Shown here in pieces: positions 9,193 through 15,551 of a DNA stretch of 64,000 bases. The translations under genes were made by a program, and so were the position numbers. Every line of letters begins with the position of its first letter. The stretch's first letter is position 1. The notes under the pieces are model-generated. The model searched no databases, was not told the DNA's origin, and was given only the letters and a program-made list of their open reading frames with translations. Where the stretch lies: positions 2,739,001-2,803,000 of the forward strand of contig NZ_JAUSQV010000001.1 in NCBI RefSeq assembly GCF_030811475.1, written 5' to 3'. This DNA comes from Nakamurella flavida (GTDB lineage: Bacteria; Actinomycetota; Actinomycetes; Mycobacteriales; Nakamurellaceae).

Positions 9193-10160
9193 CGGGCCCC
9201 CGTCCCGGCCGGCGGTCGATCGGTGTCCTGGTCGATCAGGAACGCCAGGAAGTCGCCGTAGCCGAGCAGGATGTCGGCGCTGCCCCGCGTGTACGCGGAG
9301 AAGTCGTGCACGTGCAGGGCGATGCGGAGCGCCGCCGCCCGGTGCCAGTGCGTTCCCAGGTCGCGCCCGTACCCCTCGAACAGGCCACCCAGCAACGCCC
9401 GCAGGCCGGTGTCGGTGCCGAGCTGCCAGCACAGCTCGACCAGCTCGCCGACCACCCAGCCGACATCCCATTCCCAGGAGGCGGCCGCGAGGTCCTCCCC
9501 GGTGAGCAGGGCGGGGGCGGCGCCGGCCCGCCCGGGGACGAGCGAGCCGAGGCCCGGGGCGCCGTGGCTGAGCACAGTCGGGCCCGCCAGCAGCGCTGCC
9601 GCCCACCCCCGCAGGTCGTCCCAGCGACGGACACCGAGGCGTGCGCGCAGCCGGGTGCGACCGTCGTCGGCGTCGCCGGCGGCCGGGAAACCGTCCAGCC
9701 AGCGGGTCAGCCGCAGCAGTCCGCGGGGCGGCCCGAGGGCGGTGGCCGGCCCGGCGGGGGTCAGCGCGTGCAGGTGGCGGAGGGTTCGGCCCAGGGCCTG
9801 CAGCGAGCCGGTGAGTTCGGCGCCGCCGCCGGAGTACAGCAGGACCGAGGCGACGGCGACGGGCCCGTCCACCCGGTAGCGACGGCCGTCCCCGAGCGGC
9901 ACGCCGAGCACCGGACGGGCGCAGTCGGGCAGGTCGGCGCCGGCCAGCTCGACCACCGCGGGATCGGTGGAGGCGGCGGGGTCGACGAACCCGGCGGGGG
10001 CGGCGGGACCGGGCCGGCGCACCCACTCGAAGCCGCGTGTCCCGTCCCCGCTGACCCGGGTGCGGAGCAGGTCGGTGCCGAACTGGCGGGGCGGCTGCGG
10101 GGTGTCCCCGACGCCCGGGGGCGGCAGGGCGATCCGGTCGGCGGAGCTCCGGGCGCCCAT
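9189..10160 (-). CDS. degenerate aminoglycoside-phosphotransferase-like protein, candidate LanX
   Basis: 323 aa, MGARSSADRI start, coupled at both ends (1-nt overlap with the flavoprotein gene, ATGA overlap with the protease gene). The fold pattern looks like the APH/choline-kinase family: a mid-protein LGRTLRHLHAL segment, then VLSHGAPGLGSLVPG near residue 195 where active kinases have HGDxxxxN, then SWEWDVGWVVGELVELCWQ near residue 230 where they have a DxD/DFG-like region. The catalytic Asp of HGD is replaced by Ala, so this is probably a pseudokinase or scaffold. Class V clusters carry a third conserved biosynthetic protein (LanX) beside LanK and LanY, and this is the best candidate by position. 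The assignment is inference from context. Confidence 0.6.
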   Translation of the reverse strand: MGARSSADRIALPPPGVGDTPQPPRQFGTDLLRTRVSGDGTRGFEWVRRPGPAAPAGFVDPAASTDPAVVELAGADLPDCARPVLGVPLGDGRRYRVDGPVAVASVLLYSGGGAELTGSLQALGRTLRHLHALTPAGPATALGPPRGLLRLTRWLDGFPAAGDADDGRTRLRARLGVRRWDDLRGWAAALLAGPTVLSHGAPGLGSLVPGRAGAAPALLTGEDLAAASWEWDVGWVVGELVELCWQLGTDTGLRALLGGLFEGYGRDLGTHWHRAAALRIALHVHDFSAYTRGSADILLGYGDFLAFLIDQDTDRPPAGTGAR

Positions 10161-10789
10161 CACGCGCTCCGGGGGATCGGCCGGCCCAGCGGGGCCCCCC
10201 CGGCCAGGGTCCGCCGGACCTGTTCGACCTGCGCGATGCAGTCGGGCAGCAGCGCCGGCGCCCACGAGTCGTGCCGACCGGTCGTCGTGCTGACCCCGGG
10301 TCGCGGGGGCACCACCCGGGTGTTCTCCCGCTCGGCCAGGGCCCGCACGTGCTGCTGGTACGCCACGCTGCGGGTGCCCCCCGGTGGCAGGGCCGGGGCC
10401 AGGACCACCGGGGCGGTCGTGCACTGCGCGGCGAGCAGGCTGGGGCTGTCGGCCAGGCCCAGGGCCAGGCGTGCGGTGTAGTGGAAGGTGGACGGGAAGA
10501 TCAGGATCGCCTGCGCCCACTCCGCGAAGTCGACGTGCCGGGCGGTGGTCGCGTCCTGCGGCCAGGTGTCCTCCACGACGCGTCCGGTGACCCGGCCGTG
10601 CAGGGCGGCCGTGGCCAGGAACCGTCTGGCCCCCGCGGTCACCGCGACGTCGACCTGCAGCTCGGGGTACGCGGTGCGCAGCCAGGTCGCCCAGAACGGC
10701 ACGTCCGCCGCGCTGACGGATCCGGTGGCGACGAGCAGCAGGCGGTCGAGCTGCAGGTCCGGGACGCTGGGATCGGTCCGGGCGGTCAT
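10160..10789 (-). CDS. LanD-type flavoprotein cysteine decarboxylase
   Basis: 209 aa from the ATG at 10789, which overlaps the stop of the upstream gene (ATGA). The product is an HFCD/Dfp-type flavoprotein: N-terminal LLLVATGSVSAAD (phosphate/FMN loop), the active-site His in TARHVDFAEWA, and IFPSTFHYTARLALGLADS in place of the usual PATANTxxKxAxGxADxL. These FMN proteins oxidatively decarboxylate a C-terminal Cys to an enethiol, which then cyclises to AviCys or AviMeCys. The substrate is right in this operon: all three precursors end in Cys. It lies between the LLM reductase and the kinase-like gene in one coupled block. Confidence 0.85.
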   Translation of the reverse strand: MTARTDPSVPDLQLDRLLLVATGSVSAADVPFWATWLRTAYPELQVDVAVTAGARRFLATAALHGRVTGRVVEDTWPQDATTARHVDFAEWAQAILIFPSTFHYTARLALGLADSPSLLAAQCTTAPVVLAPALPPGGTRSVAYQQHVRALAERENTRVVPPRPGVSTTTGRHDSWAPALLPDCIAQVEQVRRTLAGGAPLGRPIPRSA

Positions 10790-11748
10790 GCCGCACCCAC
10801 CTGCACCAGCGTCTCCAGCTCCCGCAGGGCCACGCCCGCGCCCTCGGTCTGGCACACGCCGCCGACGTTGATGACGACCTCGTCGACCCCGCTGTCGAAG
10901 TACTCCCGGATCTGCTTGGCCAGGCCGTCCTCGTCGTCGAACAGGAAGGCCCCGCCCTGCACCAGGTTCCGCACCGAGCCGTCGCGGTCGGCGGGATCGA
11001 TGACGACGCCGGCCGCGGCCAGCATCGCTCGGTAGTGCGGCAGGGCGAGATGGCCGGCGTTGCTGGCCAGCACGGTGCCGACCATGTCCCGGTCCGGTCG
11101 GCGCAGTGCCATCGGCACCATCGCGACGACCCGCGGGGCGGGGCGGCCGGCCTGCGCGGCGCCGTCCTGCAGGGCCGGGATCAGCGTGTCCCGCAGGTGG
11201 GCGGCGGGGGTGAGCCAGGTGATGGCCACGTCGGCGACCTCACCGGCCACGCGGGCCATACCCGTCCGCAGGACGCCGAGTCCGATCTCCACCGGGGGCG
11301 TCGGCAGCGGGGCGAGCACGGTGGAGGCCGGGAAGTAGGTCCGGTCCCCGTCCTCGGGGGTGGAGCGCAGCGCGGCGCGCACCGCCCGGACGTACTCACG
11401 GGTGGCGGTGAGCGGGCTGGCGTACGGCCGACCGAGCATCGCCGCCTGGAACGACCGCGCCCCCGGCCCGAAGCCGGCCACGTACGGATGGCCGGTGATG
11501 GCGGCCAGGGTGCGGGCCTGCAGCGCGGCCTCGACCGGGTGGCGCAGCGGCATCAGGGTGACACCGGTGGCGCTCGGGACCCGGAACCCGGCCGAGGCCA
11601 CGGCCGCGAAGCTCTGCTGCGGGTCGACGGCCAGGGTCTGGCCCTGCCACAGCCGGTGGGCGCCGGTCCACTGCACGAGCGCGGCGTAGGGCAGCAGTTG
11701 CTCGGTGCGCAGCGGCGCGACGGGCGCCAGGATGGACAGCGTGGGCAT
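10786..11748 (-). CDS. luciferase-like (LLM-class, probably F420- or flavin-dependent) oxidoreductase, candidate LanJ
   Basis: 320 aa with the TIM-barrel pattern of luciferase-like monooxygenases/F420-dependent reductases: start MPTLSILAPV, GVTLMPLRHPVEAALQARTL, HPYVAGFGPGARSFQAAMLG, and C-terminal FLFDDEDGLAKQIREYFDSGVDE. In the lexapeptide class V system a protein of this type (LxmJ) is an F420H2-dependent dehydroalanine reductase that makes D-Ala. The gene lies between the ABC exporter and the decarboxylase, the right context for the same role. Cofactor choice (F420 or FMN) cannot be decided by eye. A 135-bp repeat-containing spacer separates it from the exporter gene. Confidence 0.75.
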   Translation of the reverse strand: MPTLSILAPVAPLRTEQLLPYAALVQWTGAHRLWQGQTLAVDPQQSFAAVASAGFRVPSATGVTLMPLRHPVEAALQARTLAAITGHPYVAGFGPGARSFQAAMLGRPYASPLTATREYVRAVRAALRSTPEDGDRTYFPASTVLAPLPTPPVEIGLGVLRTGMARVAGEVADVAITWLTPAAHLRDTLIPALQDGAAQAGRPAPRVVAMVPMALRRPDRDMVGTVLASNAGHLALPHYRAMLAAAGVVIDPADRDGSVRNLVQGGAFLFDDEDGLAKQIREYFDSGVDEVVINVGGVCQTEGAGVALRELETLVQVGAA

Positions 11749-11777
11749 GGTCCCTCCTCGGTCTCTGTCTCTGTCTG

Positions 11778-11819
11778 GGGCTCGGGTGTCCCTGTCTCGG
11801 GCTCGGGTGTCCCTGTCTC
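11778..11819. repeat. 21-bp tandem direct repeat (2 copies)
   Basis: Two exact adjacent copies of a 21-bp unit (11778-11798 and 11799-11819), followed by a partial third (GGGTTGGG) and preceded by GTCTCT hexamer repeats. It sits in the 135-bp gap between the exporter gene and the LLM reductase gene. No coding function is seen; it may be a replication-slippage product or an RNA spacer. Confidence 0.7.
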
Positions 11820-11883
11820 GGGTTGGGTCGGGGCGCTCGGGGTCGGTGCGGGGTCCGTTCGCGTTCCCGCCGCGGCCGACGGC

Positions 11884-13668
11884 TCAGGCCATCGCCAGTT
11901 CCGGCTCGGCGCCCAGCAGCAGCTGGCCGTGCACGAGGGCGGCGTACGGGGCGCAGTCGCGGACCAGCTGGTGGTGGGTGCCCTGGGCGACGACCCGGCC
12001 CTGGTCCATCACGATGACGTGATCGGCCTGCTGCACGGTGGACATCCGGTGGGCGACCACCAGGACGGCCCGGTCGGCGGCCAGCTCCTCGACCACGGAG
12101 CGGAGCTTGCCCTCGGTGAGGCTGTCCAGCTGCGAGGTGGGCTCGTCCAGCATGACGAGATCGTTGTCGCGCAGCAGCATCCGGGCCAGGGCCAACCGCT
12201 GGCGCTGCCCACCGGACAGATCGCTGCCGGCGCCGATGGTGGTGTCCAGCCCGTCCGGCAGGGCCCGGACGACGTCGTGCAGGTCCACTGCGGCGAGGGC
12301 GTCGAAGAGACGGTCGTCGGCGGGGGCGGCGGTCAGGCCCAGGGTCAGGTTGGACCGGATGGTGCCCCGCAGCAGGGTGAACCGCTGGTCGACGTAACCG
12401 ATGCGGGACCGCAGCTCGGCCAGGCTCCAGGCGGACCGCTCGCGGCCCAGGATGCGGACGTCGCCGTCGGTGGGGGTCATGAACCCCTCGACCAGGCCCA
12501 GGACGGTGGACTTGCCGGCACCGGACAGGCCGACGAGCGAGGTGAGGCCCCGGCTCGGCACGTGCAGGTCGACCCCGTCGAGGACGGGCTCGGTGTCGTA
12601 GGCGAAGCGCACGTCGCGGAAGGACACCGCCGGGGCGTGGGCCTCCGCGGCGGTCCGCTCGGCGGGGGCGCTGCCGGTCGGGCGGTAGGCGCGGTCCTCG
12701 GGGGCCAGGGCGAAGACCTCGTCGAAGCGGTCACGGGCGGCGAGACCCTGCTGCAGGGTGGCGATCCCGGACACGGCGGTCATCAGCGGGGCGGCCAGCT
12801 GCAGCAGGTACATGAGGAAGGCCACGAACTCGGGCAGCGTCAGCGAGCCGTCGACGAGTCGCACACCGCCGCCGATCAGCACGCTGACCAGGGCGATCTG
12901 CTGGCCCAGGTTGAGCACGGGGCCGAGCAGGCTCTCGAACCGGGCCACGCTGACCTCGACCCGGCGCACGTCCTCGGCGTCCCGGGTCAACTCGTCCAGG
13001 GTGGCGCCCTCGGCGCGGTGGGCCTTGATGACGGGCAGGCCGTCCAGCGCGGCGACGAACCGCTCGGACAGGCCGCCGACGGCGCCCTGCAGCATCCCGT
13101 ACCGCTTCTTCAGGGCGACGATGACGACGCCGACACCGGCGAAGGCCAACCCGACGGACAGCACGGTGATGACCAGCAGGACCCAGTCGAGCACCGCCAT
13201 GATGACGATGGTGCCGAGCAGGACGAGCACGGCCAGGGGCAGCTGCAGCGGCCCGACGTTGAGGGCCTGCTTGACGTTCATCGCGTCCACGGTGAGCCGC
13301 GTGGACAGGTTGCCGGCACCCATCCGCTGGGTCTCCCGCACCTCCGCGGCGAAGGCCTGCTCCATGGTGCGGCGGCGCAGGCGCAGCAGCATGCCCTGGG
13401 CGGTGCGGGCGAGCAGGAAGGCCGAGAGGGCGCCGGCGACGGTGGCGCCCAGGCCGACGAGGATCATCACCACGCCCCACCCGCCGGCCCGGCCGGTCTG
13501 CAGGGCCTCGATGAGCCGGGCGGCGACCATCGGCAGGGCCAGGGTGGCGGCGGCGGAGATCAGGGCGAGGACGGCGACGACGGCGACGGTCGGCCGCGAG
13601 CCGCGGACCAGTTCGGGCAACAGGCGCAGGCGACCACCGGCGGGTGCCGGGATGGCGGTTGTGGCCAT
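11884..13668 (-). CDS. ABC transporter, fused membrane and ATPase domains (candidate LanT exporter)
   Basis: 594 aa half-transporter. The N-terminal 330 residues hold about six helices. The C-terminal NBD has Walker A GLSGAGKST (near residue 380), signature LSGGQRQRLALARM (near 484), Walker B DLVMLDEPTSQLD and the H-loop VAHRMSTV. There is no N-terminal C39 cysteine protease domain, so it would export but not cleave; the M16 protease supplies cleavage. The ATG at 13668 has AGGAG 8 nt upstream. It directly follows the precursor genes in the operon, so it is likely the dedicated exporter of the mature peptides, working as a homodimer in the membrane. Confidence 0.85.
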   Translation of the reverse strand: MATTAIPAPAGGRLRLLPELVRGSRPTVAVVAVLALISAAATLALPMVAARLIEALQTGRAGGWGVVMILVGLGATVAGALSAFLLARTAQGMLLRLRRRTMEQAFAAEVRETQRMGAGNLSTRLTVDAMNVKQALNVGPLQLPLAVLVLLGTIVIMAVLDWVLLVITVLSVGLAFAGVGVVIVALKKRYGMLQGAVGGLSERFVAALDGLPVIKAHRAEGATLDELTRDAEDVRRVEVSVARFESLLGPVLNLGQQIALVSVLIGGGVRLVDGSLTLPEFVAFLMYLLQLAAPLMTAVSGIATLQQGLAARDRFDEVFALAPEDRAYRPTGSAPAERTAAEAHAPAVSFRDVRFAYDTEPVLDGVDLHVPSRGLTSLVGLSGAGKSTVLGLVEGFMTPTDGDVRILGRERSAWSLAELRSRIGYVDQRFTLLRGTIRSNLTLGLTAAPADDRLFDALAAVDLHDVVRALPDGLDTTIGAGSDLSGGQRQRLALARMLLRDNDLVMLDEPTSQLDSLTEGKLRSVVEELAADRAVLVVAHRMSTVQQADHVIVMDQGRVVAQGTHHQLVRDCAPYAALVHGQLLLGAEPELAMA

Positions 13669-13737
13669 GGGATCGGACTCCTGGGGTAGGGCCCGCCTGG
13701 CGGGCTCGGGGGGACGGGACGGAGTGGGGAGGGGAGT

Positions 13738-13763
13738 GGGCCCGGTGGACGGGCCCGGTGGAC
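13738..13763. repeat. 13-bp tandem direct repeat (2 copies)
   Basis: GGGCCCGGTGGAC occurs twice head to tail (13738-13750, 13751-13763), abutting the hairpin at 13764-13793 in the spacer between the precursor genes and the exporter gene. Its pairing potential may add to the RNA structure there. Confidence 0.7.
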
Positions 13764-13793
13764 GGGGCGGGGCCGGTGGTGCGGCCCCGCCCC
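13764..13793 (-). terminator. strong hairpin just after the last precursor gene
   Basis: A perfect 11-bp stem (GGGGCGGGGCC with GGCCCCGCCCC) around an 8-nt loop, 12 nt downstream of the precursor A1 stop on the minus strand. No U-tract follows. In RiPP operons such a structure often acts as a partial terminator or RNA-stabilising element that gives more precursor mRNA than downstream enzyme mRNA; that is the likely role here. Confidence 0.6.
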
Positions 13794-13805
13794 AGCCGTG
13801 GCCGC

Positions 13806-14003
13806 CTAGCAGCCTTCCGACACGGTGGCACGGCTCGCCAGGTAGCTGACCGTGAACGCGCAGAAGGTGGTGGTGGCGGCGGGTGCCTGGGTCCGCGAGT
13901 CCACGGTGATGGACGCGCTGTCGGACCAGGCTCGGTAGCCGGCGACGAGATCGGTGATCTCACCGGCCTTCCCGGCGGTGATGCCGGGCTCGGTTGCTGT
14001 CAT
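13806..14003 (-). CDS. lanthipeptide precursor A1 (65 aa)
   Basis: 65 aa starting MTATEPGITAGKAG, with AAGGAG upstream of the ATG at 14003. The leader half holds the helix-like acidic motif ITDLVAGYRAWSD (16-28). The C-terminal half is Ser/Thr-rich with Cys at 48 (TTTFCAF) and at the last residue (C65). Residues 36-54 (SRTQAPAATTTFCAFTVSY) are identical to those of precursor A2. The end TVSEGC puts Thr60 five residues before the terminal Cys, the spacing of a six-residue AviMeCys ring. Candidate leader cleavage lies somewhere in QAPAA (39-43). It is too short for a normal enzyme, and its setting among modification genes makes a RiPP precursor the clear reading. Confidence 0.85.
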   Translation of the reverse strand: MTATEPGITAGKAGEITDLVAGYRAWSDSASITVDSRTQAPAATTTFCAFTVSYLASRATVSEGC

Positions 14004-14043
14004 CGGAATGCTCCTTCGGTGCTCGGTGGGGCGTCCGATGCGG

Positions 14044-14256
14044 TCAGCAGCCGTCCTCGACGGTGGCCCGGCTGAACATGTAGCTGACCGTGAAGGCGCA
14101 GAACGTGGTCGTCGCGGCCGGGGCCTGCGTGCGGGAGTCCAGCTCGATGGAGCCGGTGTCCGACCAGACCTGGTAGCCGGCGATGAGATCGGTGATGTCA
14201 CCGGCCTTGTGGGTGGACGGGTGGACGGACGGGGAGTGCGAGGTGTGGTGGGACAT
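14044..14256 (-). CDS. lanthipeptide precursor A2 (70 aa)
   Basis: 70 aa, a close paralogue of A1: in the shared 54-residue region 42 positions match by my count. The N-terminal 16 residues differ (His/Ser-rich MSHHTSHSPSVHPSTH). Then follow KAGDITDLIAGYQVWSD and the identical segment SRTQAPAATTTFCAFTVSY. Cys53 and Cys70 match Cys48 and Cys65 of A1, and the end TVEDGC keeps Thr at -5. The core differs at MF versus LA and at the acidic tail residues. Its ribosome site is weak (TGAGG overlapping the A3 stop, 11 nt away), so translation may be coupled to A3. Confidence 0.85.
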   Translation of the reverse strand: MSHHTSHSPSVHPSTHKAGDITDLIAGYQVWSDTGSIELDSRTQAPAATTTFCAFTVSYMFSRATVEDGC

Positions 14257-14267
14257 GGTGATCGGCC

Positions 14268-14465
14268 TCAGCATCCGGTGGTGATGGTGGCGACGCCGGC
14301 GCCACTGGCGGCGGCGCACTTCCACGAGCTGATGAGGGAGGCCACGCACACCGGGGAGGTGCTGGCGGCCGGGGCGGGGCTGGTGGCGTCGACGTTCAGC
14401 TCGGCCACGTCGGTGTAGGCGGAGTAGCCCTCGACCAGGTCGATGATCGTGTCGGTCTTCTGCAT
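14268..14465 (-). CDS. lanthipeptide precursor A3, divergent core (65 aa)
   Basis: 65 aa, MQKTDTIIDLVEGYSAYTDV start with GAGGAG upstream of the ATG at 14465. It keeps the leader pattern (IIDLVEGYSAYTD matches ITDLVAGYRAWSD) and an Ala/Pro-rich junction (SPAPAAS), but the core is different: Cys at 40, 50 and 65, with SPVCVASLISSWKC then AAASGAGVATITTGC. The end TITTGC again has Thr five residues before the terminal Cys. Three cysteines against two in A1/A2 imply a different ring pattern. First of the three precursor genes in the operon. Confidence 0.83.
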   Translation of the reverse strand: MQKTDTIIDLVEGYSAYTDVAELNVDATSPAPAASTSPVCVASLISSWKCAAASGAGVATITTGC

Positions 14466-14525
14466 GTCGGTACTCCTCGCTGATCGGTGGTGCGGGAACG
14501 GAACTCTCGCCCGACTGGGTCGAAA

Positions 14526-14556
14526 GCAGGGGATGCGTCCGGATCGCCTCCCCTGC
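14526..14556 (-). other. hairpin between lanY and the first precursor gene
   Basis: Perfect 8-bp inverted repeat GCAGGGGA / TCCCCTGC with a 15-nt loop, 33-63 nt downstream of the lanY stop and about 60 nt upstream of precursor A3. With the hairpin at 13764-13793 it brackets the three precursor genes. It could be an RNA processing or stability element, or part of an internal promoter region. Confidence 0.45.
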
Positions 14557-14588
14557 AACCACCCCAGGACTGGGCGGGGCAGGCGGGG

Positions 14589-15551
14589 TCAGTCGGTGTC
14601 GGCGTTGCGGGCCGGGTCGGTCGGGTCGATGTTGGACTCGGCGAACTTGCGGGCGGCCACCACGTCGAGCGGTGAGCCGGACTCCAGGGCGTCCAGCAGG
14701 GTGTCCACCAGGACGTGGGCCCGGTGCTGGCCGAAGCTCAGTCCCTGGTACTCGCGGCGCGGGTCGGCGGGCTCCCAGGCGATGGAGATGCCGGGGGCCA
14801 CCCGGGTGGCGAAGGCGGGAGTGGCTGCGGCGAGCCGGGTGTCGCCGTCGAGCAGGTCCACCAGGTCGTCCACCCGGTGGGTCGCGGCGCCGTCCAGATA
14901 GACGACCAGGGCGTCGCGGCGGGGGTAGAGCCGGGGCGCGGACAGGATCTTGGCACGGTAGCCCACCCCGGACTCCTCGAGCAGGGGGAGCAGCAGGCGC
15001 CAGACCTGCAGGGCGCCGGTCGGTTCCGGCAGGTGCAGGTACACCCGCAGCAGGCTGCCGGCGGGCGGCGGGGTCCGGGTGCCGTCGACGAAGAAGAAGC
15101 CGGGGGACAGCAGCGGACGGGCCGGCGGGACGTGCACGGTCACGGGGTCCCCGACCCGGACCGGTGCGCCGGCGGTCGCGTCCCGGAGCATCCTGACCCG
15201 GACGCCGTCCCGCAGGACCACGATCGTGTCGCCGTCGTCGGCCAGCACCGGCAGGTGCAGGGTGCGGTGGGTGTGCGGGACCGCGCCGAGCAGGTCGGCC
15301 TCGAAGGCGGTGTCCCGGGCGTGGTACGGCGGGTCGGGCTCGGCGGGATTCCGTCCGGCGTGCAGGATCTCGTACACCGAGCCGGACAGCTTCTTGCGGA
15401 GCTCGTGCGGGTCGTCGGCCTCCACCAGGTGACCGTCGACCCGGGCGCTGCTGCGGTCCGGCTCGACCCGGATGCGGTCGAACAGGGCAAGCAGCGCGGG
15501 GGAGAGGTCACCGGACGGGCGCCGGGGCGGTGCTTGCATGACGGCGGTCAT
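14589..15551 (-). CDS. lanY: HopA1-family protein, lanthipeptide lyase LanY
   Basis: 320 aa from the ATG at 15551, overlapping the lanK stop (ATGA). The C-terminal part carries the HopA1 effector-family pattern: LLSPGFFFVDG, RVYLHL, AKILSAPRLYPRRDALVVYLDG (about residues 195-225) and an EYQGLSFGQHRAHVLVDTLLDALE segment. HopA1-type proteins in class V lanthipeptide and thioamitide clusters remove phosphate from phospho-Ser/Thr to give dehydro amino acids. There is no LanB, LanC or LanM-type dehydratase or cyclase in the window, so this protein with LanK should supply the dehydration chemistry. The frame upstream to 15905 is the antisense side of lanK and is not used. Confidence 0.85.
   Translation of the reverse strand: MTAVMQAPPRRPSGDLSPALLALFDRIRVEPDRSSARVDGHLVEADDPHELRKKLSGSVYEILHAGRNPAEPDPPYHARDTAFEADLLGAVPHTHRTLHLPVLADDGDTIVVLRDGVRVRMLRDATAGAPVRVGDPVTVHVPPARPLLSPGFFFVDGTRTPPPAGSLLRVYLHLPEPTGALQVWRLLLPLLEESGVGYRAKILSAPRLYPRRDALVVYLDGAATHRVDDLVDLLDGDTRLAAATPAFATRVAPGISIAWEPADPRREYQGLSFGQHRAHVLVDTLLDALESGSPLDVVAARKFAESNIDPTDPARNADTD

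Noticed and set aside
11035..13689. Long plus-strand open frame opposite the LLM and exporter genes
   Set aside because: The translation is Gly/Gln/His-rich without domains, while the minus strand encodes intact LLM and ABC proteins.
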